This document shows, piece by piece, positions 55,741-64,000 of a stretch of DNA of 64,000 nucleotides; the first letter of the stretch is position 1; each line of letters starts with the position of its first letter. The notes below the pieces were generated by a model. That model was given only the letters and a program-made list of their open reading frames with translations. It did no database searches and had not been told where the DNA came from. The DNA is from Molanna angustata (lineage: Eukaryota > Arthropoda > Insecta > Trichoptera > Molannidae), in contig OY754982.1 in assembly GCA_963576475.1 (NCBI GenBank), positions 21,156,336 through 21,220,335 on the forward strand, in the 5' to 3' direction. The translations under genes and the position numbers were made by a program.

Positions 55741-55988
55741 TTTGCCTTTTTAGTAATTGAAAAATAATATCAAATTTATAGTGTGAGAAGCACTGATATC
55801 CTTTTTCAAGGATATTTGGTCAGTGCGTCTAAGCGAGTATTAGATATACAAATTTGCAAAATTTGAAAAGAATCGAATGAGTACTTTAGTCTATAATCGA
55901 TAAAGTATAATAAATACGCCGTACATAGCACATAGCACACAAACAGATACATTGTGATAAAACATTCAGAATAAAATCTCAACATAAT
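55741..55988. other. Intergenic, nothing recognised
   Basis: AT-rich. It ends in the target duplication AACATAAT (55981-55988). Confidence 0.4.
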
Positions 55989-56286
55989 TTCATTCATTCA
56001 TTCATACCATCACGGCATATCCCACAATGTGGGGTAACCAGCGAAAGGTGTGCGGGTGAGCATTGCCTTATAAAAGGGAGCACAACATATCTGTGTATAC
56101 CCACAAACCAGTCTCGTCTCACCTAAAAAGGCACTATATTCAGAATGGGTGGTGAAGCTCATTGCTGAACTATGTGAGATGTTATTGTTGCCTGTTGTAT
56201 TATCGATTACCCGGCTCTTACGGGACACTCGAAAACAATAATAGAAAAGAGTGGAAGCACTATTCTACGCCGGTGCCTCACAGCTA
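55989..56286 (-). mobile_element. SINE-like retroelement Z, copy 2
   Basis: It is flanked by AACATAAT (55981-55988 and 56287-56294). On the minus strand it begins CTGTGAGGCACCGG and ends TGCCGTGATGGTATG (AATG)n, the same limits as 16139-16435. Confidence 0.75.
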
Positions 56287-56324
56287 AACATAATACTTAT
56301 ATAATAACATAATACTAATATAAA

Positions 56325-56560
56325 AAAAAACAATTTCCTTGCACCCTGCGAAAGTAGCGAGTTGCGAAAGTAGCGAATTGGAAGAAATTGCCATATGGCA
56401 ATTTCTTCCAATTAACCAGCACAGAGAAGCAATATTTGCGTGAGAAAGGAATTTAAGTAAATTGAAATGAAGCGATATTTGCTGGGGATCAAACGCTGGA
56501 CGCCTGCATCGAACCGAACAGCTTACCAACTGTCCTACGGTGGTCGACTGTAGATACTTG
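56325..56560 (-). mobile_element. SINE family S3, copy 4, with tRNA-like head and a perfect palindrome
   Basis: The minus strand has A box TAGGACAGTTGGTAAG and a B-box relative GTTTGATCCCC in the head, then the S3 body. Bases 56376-56413 are a perfect 38-bp palindrome AATTGGAAGAAATTGCCAT and its complement. Other copies have only the right half, so the left half arose by a local inverted duplication. Confidence 0.7.
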
Positions 56561-57235
56561 TTGATAATCTGCAAATAAACAATAACCTTAAACATTTCAA
56601 ATTCATAACTCCCAACTATATCCCCTTGGGGTAGTGAGAAGTAAAGTATTATTGTTACATCTAACTAACAAAATTGACACACATGTGAAGTTAAAGAAAA
56701 GAGTGTAAAAAGGAACTTCAAATAAGTGAAATGGTTAGTAAAAATTGGACTAGAATAAAATCTGCGTGTCACTTTACCAAGTCATCTTGACATATCTAAT
56801 TTTGCTTCATTTACGTTCTAATATCGTCTCATTTTTTATTTGAGGATTAATAGGTGATGGAGTAAGAGAATTACTCATGAATACCTACCTCCTCTAATAT
56901 CAATTTTGTAATACTTAAAAAAATATTTTTTTTTTTTAATAAATTTCTGGCGTTCCATAAAAAAATATTGGAACCAAGGGCCTGCCTTGAACAAAATCTT
57001 CATACAAAATCTGTATGTACTTCTGAAGCCTGCACGAACTTAATTGTTGTACCAAAACCATTTGTAAAAACATGAAGATAAAATATTGTTATTTTTAAGT
57101 TGGCAACAGCTGTCATTTTTCTATGGTTGACACTTGAAATTTGATCAGTTTGTAAAGTGTACTGCTTATTGCTATATTGCTTACAAGCTGCCATTATTTT
57201 TCGAAATACTTGCTTATCTGTTCTTATCTTACAAA
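56561..57235. other. Intergenic; upstream region of the THAP gene
   Basis: No repeat recognised. GATCAGTTTG at about 57142 is a possible initiator-type site, and no convincing TATA box was seen. Confidence 0.35.
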
Positions 57236-58810
57236 ATGGGTCGAAATTGCTGTATAATAAATTGTGGAAACAAATACGGTATTGACAAATCAATATCATA
57301 TCACAAGTAAGTAATTACAATATATTTTTTCCCCCATATTTAAACTACCTTGATTTTCTAAGTTTTAAATATAACAATTATAGAATGAAATACTCACATA
57401 AAAAATTAAAGTACAGATAATATTAATAGCATCGTTTTTATTCCTCCAAGATTAATAATATTGGCTCGGTTGTTTTTACCAAAAATACGACGCTACTTTT
57501 TAGGTTAAGGTCAATAAAAATTTAAGATATCTAAGATCATTTCTTGTTACCGTAATACATTCAAAGTTTTGTTTTTTTTAATCTGTGTACCTAAAATATA
57601 TTGCTTTCCGTGTATATTTGTTAATTAGTATGTCATTCCGTCTCCTATTTTTCATATTAGCTTTTATCATTTTTTCGCAATTCGCAATGTCATTTTACGC
57701 AAAACAAACATGTCTGATCATGTGATGTGTGTCTATGAGTTCCGTTGCAGTAGGGTTGGGCAATATTATTAGTAGGTCATTATTAATTCCTCCAAGAACA
57801 TTTCTCTAATTTCCAATCTAAACAACATTGTTAATTGAGTAACAACTTTATGCATTTATTAGATTATAATACATAATAAATATATAAACTGGGATATATA
57901 GCGCCGTAGATATAAAAAATAATCAAATATGACCAAAAAGCATAGATATAAAAAATTAATGGGATATATTTTTTTTTAATTGTGTATTTATTAATATGGT
58001 TTTTTTTTTGCAGATTCCTTAGCGATCTGCAACAATATTTACTTTGGATAGGTGCCGTTAGAAACATCTCCAGAAGAATAACCCCATATTCTTGTATTTG
58101 TTCCTCCCATTTCAAGGCTGGCGAAATAGATAGGAGTGGTTATATTTTGAAACTAAAAGAAAACGTAGTTTCATCGGTTTTCTTCTCATCGATTGATGCT
58201 CCAGTACAAACTGAGGTAAGTTGCGAAATTCATAAAAACAAATACCTATAAGTAAATATTTTTTTAATAAAATATCTTTTTATATTCTCAAGTATCGAAT
58301 TATCGTGAAATATGGTGGTACATTTCAACAAAATAAAATGCAATATGTCATATTTATAATTGAGTCGAAAATTTACTATAATGAATAATTTCTTTTTTCT
58401 AATTGCTTCTCGGGCAACTAACAGGTACTATGTCAAATATTAATTTAAAACGCACCCAATAACAAGTTGTCACATTCTGGAGACTTATGATATTTATCGA
58501 ATTTCAGGAAAAATTATAGATGTAGACCACGATTGAACTGATCATATTTTGAAAAATAATATTATTACTTAAAATAAATAAAATCTCAATTTTTTTTTAC
58601 TTTTTCCACATAATAAATTTGTTTGACCATTGAGGCGTTTCGCTCTAAAAAGCATCTACAGAATGGTAATTGATCATATTTTTTTTCTTTTTTCAGGAAT
58701 TTCTAGCAAATTTGCCCGGTACGTCTTCAATGCCAAGCATTTCATCATCCAGTTGCACTCCAGTAGAATCATTGGCTAATAGAACTGGCGGATTTTTTTT
58801 TTGTAAATAA
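57236..58810 (+). CDS. Small THAP zinc-finger protein, three exons
   Basis: Exons 57236-57306, 58014-58215 and 58697-58810, introns 707 and 481 nt with GT-AG ends (donors GTAAGT, T-rich acceptors). Reading phase is kept across both junctions, giving 128 residues. Start ATG has context CAAAATGG. Residues 1-80 form a THAP DNA-binding domain: MGRNCCIINC, YHKF (22-25), the conserved Trp in YLLWIGAV (35), TPYSCICSSHF (C53-x2-H56) and VVSSVF (75-80). Zinc ligands fit C6 (or C5), C10, C53, H56. Two conserved Pro of the family (FP after the first His region, and the AVPTIF box) are Leu26 and Ser77. The tail is Ser-rich (SSMPSISSSSC) without coiled coil. THAP proteins bind DNA in the nucleus as transcription regulators, or derive from P-type transposases. 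The target here is unknown. A longer isoform with further exons is possible. Confidence 0.78.
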
Positions 58811-58811
58811 A
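58806..58811 (+). promoter_or_regulatory. Polyadenylation signal of the THAP gene
   Basis: AATAAA overlaps the TAA stop, implying a very short 3' UTR. The sequence after it is AT-rich and no other AATAAA is close. Inference from sequence only. Confidence 0.45.
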
Positions 58812-60329
58812 ATATATTTCAGCCTATATCTTTGTTTCTTTTGTACAACCTCCATTGTCACTCAACATTAAATAACGATGTAAGTCCCTTAATTAAGATG
58901 CAACAAACGGAACTTTTCGTTATTTTTTGTGTGTTTTTAGTTTGTAGACCTGAATTTTTCGTGTTTATTGATTTTTAAAAGCAGCGTTATTTTTTTACAA
59001 AATCGATGTTAAAGTAGTATTATTGTTAGGAAATCGATGTAAACAGCATTTCCTATTGAAATACATTTATCTAAAAAAATAATACTTACCATTAAATACA
59101 TTGAAAGTGGGTTTTGTCGATTTCACCCACAGACATTTTATTTCATTGATTAATTTAATTTTTCAATAATACGCTTTGAATTCTGCATATTGCAAATCTA
59201 AATTTCGTTTTTTTTTCTAAAACTTGAGAATTCGCGTTAATCACGAAAAAAATATGCAATTCGCGAATAAAATCGAGTTTATCGCAAACGCTAAAAATCC
59301 AAGTTTCTAGTTATTGGGCATATTAATTTTTGCATTTTTTTTTCATTATAAAAAAATACTAGCGAAGCGTTTTTTATTGTATTTTACCAAAAGACAAACG
59401 CGCCGCTTGTATATTCGTATAGTTATCAAATATGCACATGTACAAATGTAATTGACAAAAAAAAACACAAATTTCAATTGAAGAATATAATATTTGGTTT
59501 ATGAAAAACTCTAATAGGCGAGTTTTACAAATTATTCAAAGTAAAATCTCTAATTTCATTGAAGTAAATTTAGTTTCTTACATAATAAATGAAATTTTTA
59601 TTATCTTCTGTCGCAGATATGTATATGTTAATGAAATTGTGTAATGTATATGTATTTATAATAAAAAACATATTTTGGGAATTCACATTAATATTATATG
59701 TCATTTCCCATCCCTACTGTCTAAACCCGCTGGTCGTTTATTCTAGCAATTGTTACATTTTATTATTGTCATATTGAGAAGGGTGTATTTAAGTTTCTTC
59801 TGTTTTATCTTATGTAGACCAAATGTCAAACGAATCTGGCGTCAAATATTTCGCATATGGGCGCCTCCATCATATTAACTCCTCCAAGATTGGAACATCA
59901 CTATGCAGTTTCTTTTCTATTTACAATACTTCAACGCACGTAAGTTTTGAAATTGAAACCTTGGATTCATTCTCCTTATTATAGGCTCATAGCATTATTA
60001 TTGTTATCGTTATTTGATACAACTTAGTTTCAAATTAAAAAAATATTTTGATAACTTCAGGAAACTTATACACATAATATATTGTTTTAGAACAGCTGGT
60101 ATAGATATAGTCGTAGTAACAATAGTGATAAAATCACTAGGAAGTCACTTTCCACCACATGTTGTCACGTTTATATTACCCGCACCCCCCCATTGTTATA
60201 TGACTTTATATAATATTGTGCATTCCTTGTTGTGTGGTCATAATAAAAGTTATTAAAGAATATTAAGAACGAATTATTTTGTTTTAAATTTATCAATGAA
60301 AAATAATTGATTTCTTTATGTACATAGTA
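58812..60329. other. Intergenic; scrap of SINE S1 upstream at 58415
   Basis: No coding or complete repeat recognised. The S1 body words TTGCTTCTCGGGCAA and CCCAATAACAAGTTGTC lie within intron 2 of the THAP gene (58415-58480). Confidence 0.35.
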
Positions 60330-60815
60330 ATACATACCATCACGCCATGTCTCTCGCGGAGTAGACAGAGAGAACCGAACGCTACATTTTTCTAACCTGG
60401 CACGCATCCCTCGCCTCGTACACATTCATACATATTCTCATACATGTTCGTCTATTGTTCACGCTTCTAACATTTCCGTCTTTCAGAATATCGTTCACAT
60501 AGTCGTACCATCCCTTTATGAGCGGCCCCGACCTCTCATTCGATTTCTGTCCGAATTGTATATTTTATTCATTGGGCGTTCTTCGTTCATTCTCCCCATG
60601 TGGCCAAACCATCTCAATGTGTTCACTTTCAATTCTATCGATGACATACATATTTGTTCATCTCACATTGTTTCCTTATGTCCTCATTTCTTACCCTGTT
60701 ACACATAGTATCTATTACAGATTTTTCTTAACTATCTCATTTCAACGGCATTTATTCTGCTTTCGTGAGACTTCTGCCATGTCCAGGTTTCACTTACATA
60801 CGTTATGAATGGCAA
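60330..60815 (-). pseudogene. LINE 3' end (family shared with 39775-40235)
   Basis: The minus strand reads RMKGWYDYVNDILKDGNVRS, VNNRRTCMRICMNVYEARDA and CQVRKM, then a short tail ending ATGGCGTGATGGTATG. Stops and shifts are present. The C-terminal wording (W.D.V.D, V...NRR.CM...M.V.EAR..C) matches the 39.8-kb copy. Its last 16 bases nearly equal the end of SINE-like Z. Confidence 0.6.
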
Positions 60816-60954
60816 ATTTGGTTTTGGATACGTAAATAGTATCAGTTTAATAATTTATTATGTAATTTTCTGATGTATATTTTTTGGTGACATGATATCA
60901 CAAATTAATTACTCTTAAATTGAGATATGGAACTCCTCGCCCGAATGCTGCGAT

Positions 60955-61095
60955 GACTTATATTGGTCGTCTTATATTTATCGTCTCACAAATCCAGACT
61001 GAAAGTTTATTGAAAAACTGTGTCTTCACCGGGAATCGAATCTGGGACGTTTGTGTTGGGAGTCAGATACTGAGCCACAGATGCGTGAAAATTCA
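60955..61095 (-). mobile_element. SINE family S1-like head, decayed
   Basis: The minus strand shows TGTGGCTCAGTATC (A box region), CCCAGATTCGATTCCC (B box) and a body with CAGTTTTTCAATAAAC and CTCACAAATCCAG-type words near those of 19755-19948. Confidence 0.55.
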
Positions 61096-61654
61096 GCATT
61101 GAGAATTGTTCATTGAATTAAATAATTTTCGTCCGTTTATCGATATATTTGAATGATTTCACATACTATGTAAGCTAAGCTTTAAGTTGTTATCACCCCA
61201 CACGTATATGAGCAATATTATGAATACCTACATAGGTAGGAACTTAATGGCTTAATCTTGTGTGAAAATGTATTCAATATTGCATGTATCTTGGTGTGTT
61301 AAATAAAATACATAATTTATTACTTGTAGATAACAACGTTATATTGCAGCGAATTATTTTATAGACATTATTAATCGACACATTCATTCATAGTTTATTT
61401 TTGTATCTTCTATTTTCTCCTCTTGGATGGAATACTTTAAATATATGTATATCCAAAATTGATTGTGTGCATCGATTCTATTTTCTCTCTTTATTTCTCT
61501 CTCTCAGCGTCGTTTCCTCATAACTGAGGGACGTGATCTCTAACAGATTTACCCAGTACAAAGCTCTTTAAAGCCTTCGCTTCTTGCCCTCTGTGTACTT
61601 TGTTGTTTGACACTTCATGAACTACGAATACAATGAACAGTTCTGATATGACAG
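61096..61654. other. Intergenic, unassigned
   Basis: A GC-richer piece (61500-61620) with GTTTCCTCATAACTGAGGGA looks like a repeat remnant, but no second copy is in the window. Confidence 0.35.
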
Positions 61655-62012
61655 AACTCCTGGTTCAGAGATAATATTTCATTTTTGGCTTGTTTTAGCT
61701 ACTTGTACCAATGTGTATTTAAATCAAATATTTTTTTTTGTAATTGCATTATATGCAAACATATATGTACATATGTATGCATATATGTATATATGTATAC
61801 ATATATGCAAACATTGGATTTTTTCCTTGTCGGGAGTCAATGATATTTTTTAGACAATTTTTTAATATCTCAATAGAGACAGAGTTGAAATTTATTTTAT
61901 TTATTTATTTAAGACATTTAAATATTAAGGGAGAACCGGGATATCAAGACACCTATGACCTGTCATAAGCTGGATTACATGATCACTTTGTTCGTTTGCG
62001 CAACGTTTTTTT
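61655..62012 (+). repeat. Family Y copy with an ATGTATAT microsatellite
   Basis: The family head (CATTTTTGGCTTGTTT, ACCAATGTGTAT), an expanded ATATGTATAC tract (61750-61808), then GCAAACATTGGATTTTTTCC, CAATAGAGAC and GATCACTTTGTTCG. Internal parts are lost. Confidence 0.6.
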
Positions 62013-62029
62013 CTATTTTTTCGTTTTAT

Positions 62030-62290
62030 ATTCATCATCATCATCCTCAGCGTCACAACCATTGGTGGGTCCTAGCTGTCTCCAAGAATCTTTTCCATAC
62101 TGCTCTATCGCTGGCTGCCACCTTCCAGTTCTGCTGCCCCATAGCCCGACAACGCCGTCCAACCATCGTAGTTTAGGTCTCCCTATGATTTTTCTACCGG
62201 TTGGGTCATTAGACAACACCCTTTTTGGGAGCTTCAGATCATCCATACGGTGTATGTCCCAACCAGGGGATTCTGTTAATCTCAATGAAC
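62030..62290 (-). pseudogene. LINE C-terminal fragment with (GAT)n tail
   Basis: The minus-strand frame is open from about 62285: DLKLPKRVLSNDPTGRKIIG, RPKLRWLDGVVGLWGSRTGR and WRQLGPTNGCDAEDDDDE, the last part being the (GAT)n tail translated. It is the RPKLRWLD...W...A LINE ending. The middle is out of register with relatives at 30470-30701. Confidence 0.65.
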
Positions 62291-63309
62291 TTGACTACGT
62301 TGATGTCTTGGTAAAGATCATAGAACTCGGTTTTATACCTTTTACGCCGTTTTGACCGTCGTTAATAGGTCCATATATTCTGTTCGTTTTCTATCCGCTC
62401 CTCCAATATTATTATGTTATAATTTCCTCGTTGTCTTTGTATGAAGCCAGCAGAGGTGCACTTAGAGCGCCCACTCGTCCTCACTGAGGTAAAGAAATCA
62501 ATCACAATAAATTGCAGACAAGGGAAAGTACACGAATGTAGTTATACCTAAAGGGCGAGGCGGAAAGATGGATTTAATAATATCCGGCGATGTGGCAACA
62601 CCGTGGCAATAATAAAAGATCGATAATTTTGATAAGCCTCTCAATATATTTGTATATTTTTACACCAACCCACAGGTTTCGACGTGGAGGTTAGCCAGAC
62701 GCCCGCACACACGAGACGGCTATCAAAACATCGGCCGTTCATTCATTCATTCATAATAATATTATTATTATTATTATAACGAAATAAAACGTTTAAAATT
62801 TGTATAATATTATATGTGCGAGAATATCCGACATGTTTAATGCCCATTCAACACCCACGAAAACATTTGGATGGACTTAGTTTGTTGGTAACCGTGCGTG
62901 TCAACAGAGCCGGCCTCAAAATGTGAATAATGAAGCGATCGCGAAACCTTAATACATATTTATTTATTTAAGGGACAAACACAGTCTTATAAGATAAACA
63001 GAGAAAATAATCTATGAAATGAAAAAGAGACAGACCAATTAAAACTTTCGTCCACAATTGATGTACACTAAATAATCATAGAGTATGTACCTACCTACAA
63101 TACAACGAAAAATAAATTTAAATATACTTAGAATTATTACATATTCATATATTTAACACATTTTCCCGTGACGGGAAAGGAATTGAAGGATAAAGGAAGG
63201 GAGAAGGACCTAATTTGTTACTGTTGTGAAAAATAACCGGTTCTGCTAGATAAAAAACAAAAATCAAAATATGTACACAAATTATTTTTTTTAACAATAT
63301 ACAGGTTTA
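62291..63309. other. Intergenic, nothing recognised
   Basis: AT-rich. (ATT)n near 62755-62780 and a TATTTATTTA run near 62955. Confidence 0.4.
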
Positions 63310-63640
63310 CGCTGCTATGCATATTTTTTGACATTTTATTAACATCTCAATAGAGAAGAAGTTGGAAAATTATAGGAGAACCAGGAACTCGAAGCACCTA
63401 CAAGACTAACGACCTATCATCGGTTGGTTTACGTGATCACTTAATGCGCTCGAGAAACGTTCAACTATTATACCTTCTTATTGTGTTACATTATTAAAGT
63501 TCTATATATGTTTATAATGAGAAACGGATCGTTTGAAAATAAACTGTTTTTACCATCGCCATATATGAAGTAACGTAGATACCTTTTTGTAACGCCATCT
63601 ATTTAGAAATTGTTTTTTGTAAACAATGAAAGATTTTTTT
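63310..63640 (+). repeat. Family Y copy
   Basis: ATCTCAATAGAGAAGAAGTT, GACCTATCATCGGTTGG, ACGTGATCACTTAATGCGC and CTTTTTGTAACGCCATCTA are colinear with 53930-54240. Confidence 0.6.
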
Positions 63641-63689
63641 TTCAATTCTGTGGTAAAAACAATATTATTAGAATTATAGTAATATAGAT

Positions 63690-63985
63690 CATGACGACGT
63701 ATGCTGTGGAAAAGCGAACAGACACTGTACGAACAAAGGGGCCCTTATGAATAACGGAAATGAAGGTTCTAAGGTCAATCACTGTAAAAACTCTCCGAGA
63801 TCGTGTCCGCAATTTTTAAAATGGAAAACAATATGGAATAGAGGACATCGTTCGGTGGAGAAGATCCAGAATATGACGTTGGAGGAACCACGTAGTCAGA
63901 ATGGACAGTGATAGTCTTGTGTATATAGCAGCAAATAAAATCCCTTCTGGTCGCCGTCTACCCGAAAGACCCCCCAAGATATTTA
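63690..63985 (+). pseudogene. LINE C-terminal fragment (relative of 17028-17780)
   Basis: The + strand reads DTVRTKGP-stop-ITEMKVLRSI, TVKTLRDRVRN, then GIEDIVRWRRSRI, WRNHVVRMDSDSLVYIAANK and LPERPPK. It breaks into a TATTTATTTATTT tract at 63980. Several stops are present, and there is no active site. Confidence 0.65.
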
Positions 63986-64000
63986 TTTATTTATTTAAGA

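Overview
This window looks like nuclear DNA from an insect, most likely a moth or butterfly (Lepidoptera). The evidence is the low GC content, the many TAGGTACCTA-type words, several RTE-, CR1/Jockey- and R1-type LINE tails, and a mariner whose 28-bp ends and protein I recognise from moths. The species cannot be named from sequence alone. There are no bacterial-style operons, CRISPR arrays or rRNA genes, and no convincing functional tRNA.

The only cellular gene I can assemble is a small three-exon THAP zinc-finger gene on the + strand (57236-58810). It has canonical splice sites, a good start context and an AATAAA overlapping the stop. Two weaker exon-like pieces (978-1039 and 53041-53164) and a possible last exon (52545-52757) are listed with low confidence.

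Almost everything else is transposable-element material. The dominant structure is a giant inverted repeat at 7250-15999. Two ~3-kb arms face each other across a 9-nt spacer centred at 10306, and each arm carries the same three tandem arrays in mirror order (60-85-bp, 27-bp and ~115-bp units). This is the architecture of foldback transposons. The right arm was later hit by a mariner (12910-14185) and by a LINE copy whose 5' part is inverted (14326-15342), both with visible target duplications.

Reading from the left: LINE endonuclease remnant (1-395); an ~870-bp dispersed repeat (1594-2467); a TTAA-flanked palindromic MITE (3405-4086); a 30-bp minisatellite (4776-5449); a CR1-like tail (6685-7100); the giant foldback (7250-15999); a 297-bp SINE-like repeat and nested LINE fragments (16139-18000); a young truncated RTE copy (18500-18875); a tRNA-derived SINE (19755-19948); and a CR1-like tail containing a 24-nt RTE micro-insertion (22870-23440). 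Next come a nearly full-length RTE element with one frame break (24273-27493), more LINE tails and repeats to 30.8 kb, a 430-bp AAAT microsatellite (31405-31832), repeats and SINEs to 42.5 kb, an R1-like LINE tail (43398-44030), several foldback MITEs (44.8, 49.3-50.1 and 53.0 kb), the THAP gene, and further LINE tails to the window end.

The elements share no pathway, but their nesting gives an order of events. The large palindrome formed first and mariner and RTE entered one arm later. RTE was active recently, because two copies differ by one residue over 111 codons.
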